This document shows positions 22,131 through 34,660 of a stretch of DNA of 64,000 nt, in pieces. Below the pieces are notes generated by a model that was given only the letters and a program-made list of their open reading frames with translations, had not been told where the DNA came from and did no database searches. Every line of letters starts with the position of its first letter. Within the stretch, counting starts at the first letter, position 1. Made by a program: the position numbers and the translations under genes. Source of the DNA: Crotalaria pallida (lineage: Eukaryota > Streptophyta > Magnoliopsida > Fabales > Fabaceae); the NCBI GenBank assembly GCA_037953625.1, contig CM075649.1, positions 95,485,290 to 95,549,289 of the forward strand. The letters are read 5' to 3'.

Positions 22131-22345
22131 CATTCTATTATCAAAATAAGAAGAAGTAGAAACTTTTAGTTCTTATTATTATAAAAAGAATTAGGAATTC
22201 TAATAACAGTAGAAGAAGAGATGAAAATTAGATTAAAAACATAATCTAGAATTACCTCTTTTCCTTAAGCTAAATGACTTCCCCAAAGTGAGAAAATTTT
22301 CCTCCTCTTCCTCTATGCAAGTTGCCACCCTCCTCTCTCTTCTCT
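22131..22345 (-). mobile_element. Inverted fragment of the element D LTR
   Basis: This 215-bp piece is the reverse complement of about 47873-48085 in the D 3' LTR, including the CT-rich leader and the start of a GTAATT donor-like site. It joins at 22345/22346 to D LTR sequence in the forward direction. Confidence 0.8.
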
Positions 22346-25300
22346 ATTTAAAAGTAAAAAGGAAGTATAAAAGTGATTTTGTGAATGTACTGATGATTAA
22401 AAGTGATTTGATGAGTATTGTTTATAGTTTGTAATTTAATTTCATTAACGATAAAGAAATAGTATTTTGAACTTAGAGTATTTGGGTGTATATTCTCATT
22501 GAGTTATATGTGTTTATAACATGATTATGCAAAAATTTGTTTACTGCTTGATTGATTGAAAATGTGCATCAAAGAATAATACTTCAGATTCTTGCTGTAT
22601 GAATGGGCTGAAAATGGTAGTTGTTATAAGGTGCTTAAAAGTGAGATTTGTAGTAAAGGAAAAATTGAGATTTATTTTTAAGATGTTATGATTTTGTTTT
22701 AAAAGTTATATTATGATTGGAGAGGATTTTCATAATTTAAAATCTAAAAAGAAAAAGTGATTGTATGATGAATATATGGTGTTTATTGATGTGTATGCTT
22801 GACATAAATTATGAGTTTTATATATTAAATTTGAAAAATAATTTTTATTCTGGAAAAATAATATTTTTGGAACGTGGGTCCCAAATTATATTTTTATATG
22901 TGTTTGTAATGCTTAATGGTATATACATATGTGTATTATGAAGTGTAGTTTGAAAGTATGTGTTTTTATAAAATAAAATGACTTTTATTAAATAAATTAA
23001 GTTTCTGTCCAGAATTTATTTGAATATGGTTATGTGACATTTACATGTTATTTAGATAATAGGACTTGTATGTGGTATATAGTAAAAAGTAGATTAATTC
23101 TTAGAGGTATAGTCTAAGAGAAAAATGAATTTAAAATTTGTATGTAATTGCTGTCCAAATTTGATAACTTGATTTTAGTTTACTAAATGTATGTGTGTAT
23201 GTGTCATGTTGTTTGATTTTGTGAGATGGTTTGTATATTAAGGTCAAACTATATGGTTAAGTGTTGTTAGTTAGGCCATAGTATTTTAGATGAATAAATA
23301 TTGATGTCTGACGGATAAGGTGCTTCTTTATTCCTTAAATGATCTATGTGTAACTATAGGGATTAAATAAATTCATGTATGATTTTATAATATTGAGTTA
23401 TCTTTTAAAAGTTTTCTATGTTAATCAAAATTTAAATATGTGTTCGAGTGTTTGATTTTGTGTATAAGTATGTGAAGGTGGTAGTTGTTATATAAGCAAT
23501 ATAATATGGTTTTTGTAGAAATAAAATTGTATTTTAATGATTTTCAAGTATTGGAATGAGTTTTAAATTATGTTTTGCAAAAAGGATTTCTTGAATTTTA
23601 AGGAATTCTTTAAGTTAATTGATTAAAAAGGACCTCTGTTTTAAGGTACTTTGGTACTTTGGGTTTAGTCTTTACTTAAGTAGATAGATGGTATAAGGTA
23701 TATATTGGATATTGATTTTATATCGTTCATCATTTAAGAAATAAAAAGAATTAAAAGTGAACGAGCTGCTGGAGCTGTGAACGCAAAGGTTGAAAATCAG
23801 AGTAAGCGTGGAGCTCAGGTGAGAGAGCAATCTTCCTAAGACATAATGGCACTGAGGTAGCATTAGGGCGTTCCGTATCATCTCAAAGGTCGGAACTAGG
23901 AATCTATCGGTTGAGTAGTAAGACGGCAAATGTGTTGTGTGTTCCGCCGTCCATACGAAAAATACGATTCCTCAATATTAATTGTATGTCTGTTAGTAAT
24001 TGTTATATCATGTTGTATATCCTGGAGTTGTATATGGTATATTGCCTTAATGATTTTGGAAATGATAAAATGATAAGTGATGAGATAACAAATATGTTGG
24101 GATTATTTTTGAGATAATGATTTATCCTATGGAAGGATGCTCAATGTAATTTTGAATTGTTGTTCCTATGAAAAGGACTTGGAATATTTGGAAGTATTAT
24201 TATGAAAAGAAATTATGAGAAAATGATTATTTGAATCTTGTGGAAATTTGAGGATCGTGGTTAGTGTACAGTGATGGTGCAAGCGGCACAATGACTTTAT
24301 TATATCCCCTTAAGTGACTGGCCACGTGAATGACTTTGTCGTGGTTTCATGTCTTGTGGAATCCACTGTACTTTAGGGAGGTGTTTTGCTATGGTCCCTT
24401 AGAGGTCGAGACCTGTTAGAAGCACGGCTTAGAATGGGTCGACCAACTTAAGATAATAAAGACTTAAAAGACTTAAAAGACTTTAAGCTTAAATCCTTTC
24501 TAACTACGCGTTGAGAGAGAAGTAGTGGAGAGGAAAGATACCGTATGCTTGGAGGTTGGTGTCTCTTCAAGTGGTGATTGCGATAGGGGAGGGCAAGGAC
24601 GGTAAAACGTCAAGAAGCCTAAGAGCGCTTCCCTAGGCGAGACGATGTTACAATGATCAAGGTCACCTGCTGGGCGTTGATCGTAGCGAGGACTGCACGT
24701 ACAACTAGGGATAGAGCTGTCACCCCCTTGAGCAAATCTTAGATGGTGTAGAGGGAATCTGAATGGGACTAGAAGCCATTGTTTTGTGAAATGACGAATT
24801 GATACTGTATTTTGTTTGCTGGCCAACTTGCGTGGTTTCAGCTGGTACGTACCCTTTGGATTTGAGGTCAGCATGGTTAGGATTCCTGTGCATCCCATAT
24901 GCTTTCCGAACTAGGACGTGGTTGGATATTGAAGGAGGAGATGTATCGTGTGTGCTAATCTACCCTTACCTCAATGATTTCCCTCCCTAAATCATTGATG
25001 GCTGTGAAAAGACTTAGTGGAAAGATTATGAGTATGGAACACTTGAGTAATGATATTAAGTTATGATGATATGACAAGGTTGTAATGATAAAGTATAAGG
25101 ATAATGTGGTAATGTTATGATATGGTGAACACATGATAATTATGAGATGTTAATAGAATAATGTCATAATGCTTTGTTAAAAGCTGTATGTATTTGTGTC
25201 CTAATGTGATCCCTTAGAGTAAGTCCATGCCGTCGACGATTATTTCGTCCGGATCGTTGACTCTCTCTCTTCTTTCCTTTGTCTGTGGACATTGGGGGAC

Positions 25301-25883
25301 AATGTTCACAGATGTCAGATCAAGTAGCATTTCAAGTGGTGGTTGCTTAAGTTGGAAGATGATCGTGAGATGAAGTATATTTATGAGGAGGATGCAAAAG
25401 CGGCAAGCCGAGGAATCTTTCAGATACTTGTGATGGAGGATAGCAATGAAGATTAGTAGTCTAAGATTAGTAGATTCCTTGTTTTGTATTCCATCTTCAG
25501 ATGGATAGGACATGATTACTCTATCCCGAATGTAACCCCTGCTGTAATAAATGATTATTTGAAATGAAATAAAAGAAGTTTCTTTTGTTATATATCATGT
25601 TCATAAAGTAATTAAACTATTTTTCCGCATGTTAACCATCGACTGAATATGACATTGAAGGAATGAGTTTTTGGAAATGTGATGGTTGGTAACATCTCTT
25701 TTTGGAAATAGAATTTTATGACGCGAGTCTAAGTACCAAAACATTTTTGTAAACCAAATGAATCAAATTGTATTTATGAAAACCTTTTTGTAAAAGAATT
25801 AAACTGAATTGATTTTGATAATGTTTTAAAAAAAATGGCTCAAATTTTTAGTGAAAATTCTAAGTCCAAATTGGGGTGTTACA
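22346..25883 (+). mobile_element. Element D 5' LTR, right part
   Basis: The stretch is nearly identical to 49445-52988 of the D 3' LTR and ends GGGGTGTTACA directly before a primer binding site. The first half of the LTR is deleted; compared with the other copy, everything from about 48086 to 49445 is missing. The region is AT-rich and I see no supported gene in it; the longest frames (24500-24898 and 25214-25513, minus) occur in both LTRs only because the LTRs are copies. Confidence 0.88.
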
Positions 25884-25888
25884 TTTAG

Positions 25889-25900
25889 TGGTATCAGAGC
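25889..25900 (+). other. Primer binding site, initiator tRNA-Met (D)
   Basis: TGGTATCAGAGC lies 5 bases after the LTR end. Confidence 0.9.
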
Positions 25901-26031
25901 GATGATTGTCCTTAGTGGCCTTAAGCATAGCCTTATATGCTTTCCTTGTGTGACTCTGGTTGTGTTTGTTTGTGTTTGAGTTGTAACAATTTTAGTCTTA
26001 GAGTAAACTAAGGGTTAGAGTTGGTACATAA

Positions 26032-26450
26032 ATGGAGATGCATGGACGTTTTGCAAGTTTGGCAAGTCAAGACAATGGTAGCAATGACGCGAACCCCGAA
26101 TTCCTAAGAGGTCTAAGGTTAGGATTAAAGTTAGCTTTCCTACATTTGGAGTTTCCGAGGTTTAGAGCAGAACATGACAGAATGACTCGTTGATGGGGAA
26201 CTTTCCGATAAGAGATGGGAAGGAGAGATCGGTTAATTACTCTGCGAAACGTGGCTTTGCTAGGAAGTTCCAACACAACAAGGGAGTTAGTAGGAGGAAT
26301 CAAATATATCATGATCCTTATCAGCAAAATAATAAGAATCGAAAGAATCAAGCTGGAGCTATATGGACTCGCAATGGTTTTGGAAACAATCGACGTCAAC
26401 ATCGTAACAACAACAACAATGGTGGAAAGTGGAAAACGAAGGATAGTAAC
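26032..26450 (+). pseudogene. gag: Element D gag remnant, left part
   Basis: A frame starts at ATG 26032 (MEMHGRFASLASQ) and stops near 26196. It is followed in another frame, from 26190, by an Asn/Arg/Lys-rich basic region running into the insertion point of element B. The central gag domain present in A and B is missing, so this looks like an internally deleted gag. Confidence 0.6.
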
Positions 26451-27170
26451 TGTGACACCCTTCCGAATACCCAAATTTAATATAGTATTTAAGCTATTAT
26501 ATTAGATAATATATGGACTTGTGAGTTTTAAGAAAATAACTGAAATAAAATTTTCTTTTAAAGCGGGTGCACAAATCGTCACTTGGAAATCTTGGAGAGT
26601 AAAATCTAAATCATCTCAAAATCATTGTATCGAGTTCGGCGACTTCTGAAACCTTTTCACAAATAGGGTAACATTCGTTCTTTGGAAACATCTTTGTATC
26701 ATACAAATAAGTAAAGTTACCCATGCTTTGTTCGATAAGACTGATACCATCAAATAATATTTATAGCCGAGCTCTTAAATAGATTAAATCAGAGTAAGCG
26801 GAATTTATTGGACTATGCAACTGATAGTAGTATAAACATAGGTTTTATATATATAATAAGAGTCATAATACATAGCCCATAACAGAGTCTCCAAGTTCCA
26901 AAATATACAAGTCCATGAAACAGATCTACATCACAGTGTAACCACAACCCTAGAGTACTCCAAAAGTATATCTACAATATATACATAACCAAAACATAAA
27001 CTCCAGGAGTAGTCACGTAGATCTGGAAGCATCAGATGTAGTAGTAGCAGTAGCAGTCTCCCAAAAGTAAAAGTAGTAGCATCATCATCATCACAACAGC
27101 AGCAAAGTATCCTCCACAGCCTCCACAACATCGAATCCTCGGATCCTCATCATATACCCTATACACATAC

Positions 27171-27641
27171 CTAGGGATCATCGTCCCTCCAATCACTCCC
27201 AGTAGAATGCACGACAGGCTCGCTCCCACTCTCGTCCTCCACCGGATCCTCCTCGATCTCATCCGAGGGAGAGTGTTCCCTACCACTAGGAACCGGGTCA
27301 GGTGATGGTGAAACCCTGACTGGGCTCCTCGGATCAGAAGGGGGAGTCTCCTCGCGGACGACTCTCGAGGTAAAAGGGTGAGAGCGGGTAGGTCGAAAAC
27401 GAAAACTATGATAAGAGCGAGCTGGTCGCGTGGGAGGTGGTCCATGGTAAGTGTAAAACGGGGGTACATGCATAGTGTATATGATGGGAATCCTAAATCT
27501 ACGAGGACGGAATCGGATCAACGGGTTCGGGTGGTAGAAGGTAACCTCTACCTCTCCCTCGAACACCGCACGATGGTCCTCATAGATCCATGTGCCACTA
27601 GGAAGTGGCCGGATCTCGATGCAAGCAATGTAACGAGACAT
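27171..27641 (-). CDS. LTR-encoded ORF, family B, 156 aa (3' LTR copy)
   Basis: Homologue of the family A LTR ORF. It starts at the ATG in CTTGTAG|GTGATG. The N-terminal blocks are conserved (ACIEIRP, FEGEVEVT, YHPNPL, RPRRFRIP, YTMHVPPFYTY, HSFRFR, TRSHP). Differences are mostly I/L/V, E/D and F/Y exchanges. The C-terminal third is shorter in repeats but again Pro/Ser rich and then acidic (DEIEEDPVEDESGSEP). The stop is TAG at 27171-27173. No known domain is recognised. It lies downstream of a predicted 1,665-bp intron that holds six ACTCGAGT pairs. Confidence 0.75.
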   Translation of the reverse strand: MSRYIACIEIRPLPSGTWIYEDHRAVFEGEVEVTFYHPNPLIRFRPRRFRIPIIYTMHVPPFYTYHGPPPTRPARSYHSFRFRPTRSHPFTSRVVREETPPSDPRSPVRVSPSPDPVPSGREHSPSDEIEEDPVEDESGSEPVVHSTGSDWRDDDP

Positions 27642-27899
27642 CACCTACAAGGGCATAGGGGTAAGCAATTCTATACACATAATCAACAGAGAATAAATTG
27701 TGCAATATGAGTATGTAAATATGCATCAATTAACAACAATCACATATATCACTTAGCAGTTAATTAATGCACATAGGATGCTCACACTTATTCCATTTAT
27801 CACAATTAATTTAGATGAGTGGCATGATGCATGACTTTAGCTCTCAAGCCTATCTCCATCATACTATGTCACTCTCTGACGTCCATCCCTGACAACCCA

Positions 27900-27961
27900 G
27901 CACTCAACAGTGCGTTGTATTCCTAGGTATACAACAATTCGTACATTCACCTAGAATGTAC
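27900..27961. repeat. Short inverted repeats of the family B intron
   Basis: Three hairpin-like repeats lie side by side: GCACT/AGTGC (27900-27913), GTTGTAT/ATACAAC around TCCTAGGT (27914-27935) and GTACATTC/GAATGTAC around ACCTA (27941-27961). They occupy the place of the family A array, with different arms. The copy in the other LTR is at 36116-36177. Confidence 0.65.
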
Positions 27962-28352
27962 ACGACAAGCTTGGAATCCATGCCACCCGAGCATATCCCG
28001 TCATCCAAACGGTATAACCATATCGGCATCCACTAAGCCGACCACGCCAACGACGTGTCATCAAGCAAGCGTATTGGCACTCCCAGAGGCCCTCCACATG
28101 TTTAACAAAACATGAAATACGTCCTACCATCCAAACTCCCGAAAGAATGCATTTTATCTTTTGGACTTAAGAGAAGTTGATTAATACTTTACAGGCCACC
28201 TAGGCTTATTTCTTTATCAAAAAGGACCGTCACCAAACGATCTATTTGTATTAATCAATTTCTCTAAGTCTTGATCCCTTGAACTATTATTTATAATTCC
28301 TTAATTAATTAAGTCAGAATTGAAAATGGTGTTTTCAGGTTCTGGGTAATTT

Positions 28353-28676
28353 ACTCGAGTAAAATTCAGTACAGTCGAGTGTTCTCCAACTTTTCCAGAT
28401 TACTCGAGTGTTCTTAAGATTACTCGAGTGTTCATGACTTTCTGGGGATTTGGGTTTCAAATTTATTAAATTACTCGAGTAGTTCATGGGTTACTCGAGT
28501 ATTCATCATGATTTCCAGAATACTCGAGTCACCCCTGCATTACTCGAGTGGTTTTCCTTAACATGTTCCCAGGTCTTACTCGATACTCGAGTACTAGACA
28601 CAATACTCGAGTGTTCTTGCTCAAATTACATTGTTTTACAAACATTTTACTCGAGTACCCTGTCCAATACTCGAGT
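28353..28676. repeat. Six ACTCGAGT pairs, each 20 bp apart
   Basis: ACTCGAGT palindromes start at 28353, 28402, 28422, 28473, 28493, 28522, 28542, 28584, 28604, 28649 and 28669. A damaged site (AGTCGAGT) at 28373 completes the first pair. Within every pair the start-to-start distance is exactly 20 bp, while distances between pairs vary (49 to 71 bp) and spacers differ. Confidence 0.85.
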
Positions 28677-29573
28677 GTTTCCCAGCAGAATAGGCTGAAA
28701 TCTTAGTTTTAACACACCATTTTCAGTTCTACTCAATTCTAGTCCAATCCAGGGATCCACAAAGTTCATATATCATAAATAGAACATGCTACAACACTCA
28801 TTTCATATCAAAACACAGATTTGACAGAGGATTCAACAATTATGCATAAAATACACATTTTAACAACTCAACACCTCAAATTGCATAATAAGCACAATAC
28901 TAATGAGGTAAAGTTCATTTAAGCTTGCATGCATGATTTAGAACTTGCTCAACACAGTTTTAAAGTATGGATTGGTCTCCAAACCAAAGTTCCTATTCAA
29001 TCTAAGCCCTTAGAGCCTCTTGGTGGCTCTCTAATGCATTTAATGGAATTTAAACTCTATCTAGTGTACGAAATTACTTCCCCTTACCTCTCAGACGTGA
29101 TTCAACAAAGGATTTGCAAGAAAAAGACTCCTCAACACCCAGAATAGCTTCAAATATCACATGCAGAGCAGTTGGAGTGCACCACCAAAATTGAATTGGT
29201 TCACACATGAAACAGAGATAAGAATTGGGGATTTTAGATTTTCTAGACTCTATGCAACATATACTAACTATAGAAATCGAAGTTGGAACTCAAGGACTCG
29301 TGAGCTTACCAGAAATCAAAATTGAAGTAAGCTCCAGACAACACTTTGACCAGAAACAGCTTCACTTCCCAGCTCCAATTCTCCCAACACACTCACTCAA
29401 TCCTCACGATTTTACTCTCTATACAAAGCTCGAGATGTGAGCTTCCTATCAGTGTTTGATTTGTGGTTCAATTCGGTTTAGAGAAGAAGAATCGTTAAAA
29501 ACGATTTTAGAACCCTAATACTCGATTTTCACATGAATTTGGCAAAATGGGGTGTTGATGCATCAACCAGGGG

Positions 29574-29585
29574 TTTAAATATATA
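29574..29585 (-). promoter_or_regulatory. LTR TATA box (B, 3' LTR)
   Basis: TATATATTTAAA lies on the minus strand, upstream of the predicted donor at 29309. The other LTR has TATGTATTTAAA. Confidence 0.55.
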
Positions 29586-29712
29586 GCCAAGCTATCCATG
29601 CAGCTCGACACGCAGATTGGGACGTGGTTTGGAGGCTGTTTTCGTGTCAAAACGATGATAACTCGGTGTTGACTCATCAACCGCACTAACTCGTGCAAGT
29701 TTACCCAGAATA

Positions 29713-29740
29713 CTCGAGTATTCAGAATAATACTCGAGTG
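29713..29740. promoter_or_regulatory. ACTCGAGT pair upstream of the B promoter
   Basis: Two ACTCGAGT palindromes are 20 bp apart, about 130 bp upstream of the TATA box. This is the position held by a TAACCGGTTA pair in family A. Confidence 0.78.
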
Positions 29741-30001
29741 TTTTGCCCAGATTTTGAAAAATAATTATTTTATTTACTTTCCCTCCAAAACCTTTCCTAT
29801 AATTGCTTCTAGGTCCCTACCCAGGGACTAATATGAAAAACTCCTATTTTATACATTACTATATTTATTAAATAATTTCACACACCTAAGCTAGTCACAT
29901 GAACACATATTTTAATCAAGGATTAACATAGAAACCATTAATTATAATTAAATTATAATTAACATTTCATTAATCGGGGATTAAAATTTTGGGGTGTTAC
30001 A

Positions 30002-30015
30002 CTACTCCCCCACTT
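30002..30015 (-). other. Polypurine tract (B)
   Basis: On the minus strand AAGTGGGGGAGTAG directly precedes the LTR start TGTAACACC; it is identical to the A1 tract. Confidence 0.9.
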
Positions 30016-30091
30016 ACAAGGAATTTCGTCCCCGAAATTCAACTTATACAAACAAGTCAGGATAATCCTAACGCATCTTATCCTCTAGTTC

Positions 30092-33000
30092 TCAAGATGA
30101 TTCTATCACATCTCCACAAACCCAGACAACTTTGACCAGACGAATATCTTTCCTTCTAAGCTGTTTGATCCTTCGACCTTCAATGCGGACTGGCACAGCT
30201 TTGAAGGTTAGATTCTCATGAACTTCTAAGTCATCAGGTTGGATTCTAAGGACAATGGTGGGGTCATGGACATATCTCTTTAATTGAGACACATGAAATA
30301 CATTATGGAGGTTAGCTAATGACGGAGGCAGGGCTAACTGATAAGCTACTGGGCCGACTCTTTTGAGGATTTGATAGGGACCAATAAACTTAGGTGATAG
30401 TTTCTGGGTTTTTAAGGCTCTACTAACACCTTTGGTTGGTACTATTCTAATAAATACATGGTCTCCTTCGGCGAATTCTAAAGGTTTCCTTCTTCTATCA
30501 GCATAGCTTTTCTGCCTACTTTGAGCTGCCCTCATCTTTTCTTGTATCATCTTGATCTGTTCCGTGGTCTCTTGCACAAAATCTGGTCCAACCAGAGAAT
30601 TCTCCCCCACTTGAAACCAGCATAACGGCGTCTGACACTTTCTCCCATACAGGGCTTCAAATGGTGTCATTCCAATACTCGTGTGGTAACTGTTGTTATA
30701 AGTAAACTCCACGAGCGGCAACACCTTCTCCCAATTCCCTTGACCTTCCAAGACACAGGCTCGTAGAATGTCCTCCAATGACTGAATAGTCCTCTCCGTT
30801 TGGCCATCAGTCTGAGGATGGTATGCAGAACTCAGTTTCAATCTTGAACCCAAGGCTCTATGCAGATCTTCCCAAAACTTCGATGTAAACCTCGGATCAC
30901 GATCTGACACAATGCTTGATGGTACACCGTGCAGACGAACAACTTCTTTGATGTACAACTGAGTTAGCTTTTCCAACGAGTAGCGCATATTCACGGGAAT
31001 GAAATGCGCTGACTTAGTTAAACGATCCACGATTACCCAGATGGCATCATGACCAGTAGATGTCTTTGGCAATCCTGACACAAAGTCCATCGAGATACTA
31101 TCCCATTTCCACACAGGAACTTCCAAGGAAAGTAATTCTCCTCCTGGCCTTTGATGTTCCACTTTCGCCTTTTGACACACCAAACAACAGGCCACATACT
31201 CAGCTACATCTTTCTTCAAACCAGGCCACCAAAATAGCTTCTTTAAGTCCTGGTACATTTTGGTAGCTCCCGGATGCATACTCATCTTACTTTTATGCGC
31301 TTCATCCAGAATCATTCTTCTTACTTCCAAGTCAGCAGGGACACATATCCTTGTCTTAAAACGCAAAATTCCATCCTTCCCTTCTTGGAATTCCAATTCC
31401 TTGCCTTCTTCCATCCATTTCTTCTTTTCCATAAGCTTCTCATCCTTGTGTTGCAATTCCCGAATCCTTTGCAGAAACTCACTAGCAATCTGCAGCATCC
31501 CCATCTTGATACTTGTCGGCTCCACTTGCATCGTCAGACTCAAATCCTGGAACTCCTCTATCAGTACAGCTTCTCTGACCATCATTGCACTGATGTGCAT
31601 TGCCTTTCTACTCAATGCATCTGCCACAACATTGGCCTTCCCCGGATGGTAATGGAGCTCGAACTCATAATCTTTCAAAAACTCCATCCATCGACGCTGC
31701 CTCATATTCAACTCCTTTTGATCGAAGAGGTACTTTAAACTCTTATGGTCACTGAACACCCGGAACGTAGTGCCATAAAGATAATGCCTCCAGATCTTTA
31801 ATGCAAACACCACAGCTGCCAGCTCCAGATCATGAGTTGGATAGTTCATTTCATGAACTTTTAGCTGTGTCGAGGCGTAGGCGACGACTTGCCCTTCTTA
31901 CATCAAAACGCACCCAAGGCCTTGTTTCGACGCGTCACAGTACACATCAAAGCTCTTCTATGTATCAGGCAGAATCAATACCGGAGACGATGTCAACCTT
32001 TCCTTCAGTTCCCGAAAACTCCTTTCACACTTCTCATCCCAAAGGAATGGTTGATCTTTCCGAGTCAACTTCGTCAAAGGCAGTGCGATCTTCGAGAAAC
32101 CTTCTATAAACCTTCTATAGTACCCAGCCAAACCAAGAAAGTTTCTCACCTCCGTGACTGACTTTGGTTGCTCCCATTGCAAAACCGAACTCACTTTCGT
32201 CGGATCAACGGCTATTCCTTTGTCTGAAATCACATGCCCCAAGAACTTAACCTCCTTCAGCCAGAACTCACATTTTGTAAGTTTGGCGTACAATTGCTTC
32301 TCCTTTAGGATGCTCAACACCATCCTCAAGTGTTCAGCATGCTCCTCCGGGCTCTTGGAATAAATAAGGATATCATCTATGAACACAACCACGAATGAAT
32401 CTAAATAAGGTCTAAAGATTCGATTCATGTAGTCCATAAAGATAGCTGGTGCATTAGTCAATCCGAACGACATCACAACATACTCATAATGCCCGTATCG
32501 GGATCGAAATGCAGTCTTAGAGATATCCTCTTCTCTAATCCTGATTTGATGGTATCCTGACCTCAAATCGATCTTGGAAAATACTGAAGCTCCACGAACT
32601 TGATCCATAAGATCATCTATCCTCGGCAACGGATACTTGTTCTTGATGGTGACCTTATTCAGCTGCCGGTAGTCAATGCACATCCTCATACTACCATCTT
32701 TCTTCTTGACAAACAAAACCGGAGCACCCCAAGGTGACACACTTGGTCGAATCATCTGCTTGTAGTAGTTCCTCGATCTGCTTCTTCATTTCTGCCATTT
32801 CCGGTGGTGTCATTCTATAGGGAGCGATAGAAATGCGACCAGCTCCCTTAACTAGGTCGATACCGAATTCAATTTCTCTTCTTGGTGGCAGACCAGGAAT
32901 CTCGTCAGCAAAAACTTCCGGAAAGTCTCTGACAATAGGGATCTCTTCCATTCTTGGACCATTTTCCTCCACCTCAGAGTTGAACAGGCACATGTAGCCG

Positions 33001-34375
33001 GAGGGTTTTGAATTTCTATAGGTCACTACTTTTCTATCACAATCAATGATTACTTGGTTTTGACTTAACCAGTCCATTCCAAGATCACATCTAGTTGTGC
33101 CAAGGGTAAGCAGATCAAATCTACTTTAGAGGTTTGTCCTAACACTTCTATACAACAGTTAAGACATGCTCTAGAAACAATTACAGGAGCATTGGTAGGG
33201 GTTTCTACTTTGAGAGTATAAGGCATTTCAGACATAATCAAGCCTAACCGGTTTACACATTCATACGAAACGAATGAATGCGTTGCACCAGAGTCAAACA
33301 AAACATGAAAAAACTGACCATTAAGCAAGTATTTACCTTGCACCAGATCAGAAGACCGACTTGCTTCCACACCGCTAAGGGTGAAAACTCTTCCTTGAGC
33401 CATAGGTCTATCAGCAGTTCCCCTTGAGTTGGCTTTGGCCGGTTCCTTGCAGTCCCTTGCAAAATGCCCCGACTTCCCACAGTTAAAGCAACCACTTGTC
33501 CCCCAACACACACGACCATAGTGATTGCGCTTGCACTTGACGCAGAATGGAGCCTCACTCCGATAATTCCTTCCCTCAGAACCACCAGCTTTGCCCTTGC
33601 CTTTCCCTCTACGATCATACAGACCCTTGCCTCGATTGTTGAAACCCTTACGTCTTTGTGGTCCATAGCCCTGATTGTCCTTCTTTTCCAAGACTTGCAC
33701 CTCCTCAGCCTTTGTATCATCTTCATACATCCTACACATATCCACAAGTGCAGGAAAGCTTTGAATCCGCTGGTAGCTGAAAATCGATTTCAACTTTGGC
33801 CTCAAGCCTCCTTCAAACTTAATGCATTTACTCCTCTCATCTGGATTGTTCTGATAGTATGGAGAGTACTTCATCAGTTCCTCGAACTTAGCTGCGTACT
33901 CACCCACACTCATGTTCCCTTGCTTCAGCTGCAAGAACTCCATTTCCTTCTTCCTTCTCAAGTCCTCAGGGAAATACTTTTGGAGAAACTTCTCCATGAA
34001 TACTCCCCAACTTACATCCCTTCCTTCATATTGCAGAAGCTGCATCGTGTGATTCCACCAATTCTCAGCTTCATCCTCTAACATATAAGTTGCGTACGCC
34101 ACCTTTTGAGCATCCGAACACTCCAACGTCCTCAGAATCTTGTCCATAGTGTGAATCCACTTATTTGCTTCTTCTGGCTTAAATCCTCCTTCAAACTTTG
34201 GCGGATTGCAACTCCTAAAATCAGCCAAAGTCTTCGCCTCAGCGTTACCCACATTACACTGATGAGGCGGGTTAACCGGTTGAGATGGTTGCTGAGACTG
34301 CCGTTGCATCGCTTCCAACACCGTGGTGATTCGTTCTAGCATCGCGTTGGTGTGATTTTGGTTTCTAGTTGCCAT
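30092..34375 (-). pseudogene. gag-pol: Element B gag-pol polyprotein, chromovirus, broken
   Basis: Gag starts at ATG 34375. Its CCHC knuckle is CFNCGKSGHFARDC, followed by protease with DSGATH (near 33287), RT with FIDD (near 32375), RNase H, integrase (HHCC and D-D-E) and the first part of a chromodomain. Breaks: a one-base loss near 33083 (the GGA after ATCTT), a two-base loss near 32762, stops at 31958-31960 (TAG) and 31898-31900 (TAA), and TGA at 30092-30094 where the chromodomain should have its WEL tryptophan. A further stop follows downstream. The frames in between are long (436, 265 and 585 codons). Despite the young LTRs this copy cannot make a full polyprotein. Confidence 0.93.
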
Positions 34376-34648
34376 ATTAGACCTGCGCTATGGGCTTATG
34401 GTCACATATGTTGAACTAAAGAAACTTCCATTACACTACCTATACTACGGCTCTATCTTAAACTTCTAAATTTACAATCAATTGCATCTTGTACTCAAAA
34501 GAGACAAGATACAAACAAATCAAGGGTATTTAAACCTCAACAAGCAAAAATAATAACATTCAAAGTAATAAAAATGCTTTGGAGATACCTACTTGATGTT
34601 GATGACTACCTTTCTGAACTACTTCCACTACTACAGGATCTGACTTTT

Positions 34649-34660
34649 GCTCTGATACCA
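34649..34660 (-). other. Primer binding site, initiator tRNA-Met (B)
   Basis: TGGTATCAGAGC on the minus strand, 5 bases after the 5' LTR end at 34666. Confidence 0.92.

Larger units (their letters stand above)
27645..29309 (-). other. Predicted LTR intron, family B (1,665 bp)
   Basis: On the minus strand the donor is TTTCTG|GTAAGCTCAC and the acceptor CCCTTGTAG|GTGATG. Position and length agree with family A although the sequence between is largely different. Confidence 0.52.
26451..30001 (-). mobile_element. Element B 3' LTR
   Basis: Bounded by TGTGACA at the left and GTGTTACA at the right, and preceded on the minus strand by the polypurine tract at 30002-30015. It has the same internal order as family A: pair of palindromes, TATA, donor, palindrome clusters, acceptor, ORF, 3' part. 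29320-29560 is leader sequence without a gene. Confidence 0.94.

Noticed and set aside
24500..25513. Minus-strand frames of 132 and 99 aa in the D LTR, repeated at 51605-52618
   Set aside because: Both occur twice only because the LTRs are copies of each other; no domain, and the only other copy of the sequence is the paired LTR, so conservation cannot be judged.
26931..27469. Frames of 66 and 145 aa overlapping the family B LTR ORF
   Set aside because: They are out-of-frame shadows; the in-frame ORF is the one conserved with family A.
28353..28676. CRISPR-like look of the repeated ACTCGAGT sites
   Set aside because: Repeats are 8 bp, in pairs, in a plant LTR; no spacer/repeat unit length or cas context fits.
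33464..34081. Plus-strand 205-aa frame opposite B gag
   Set aside because: Antisense shadow of gag without recognisable features.
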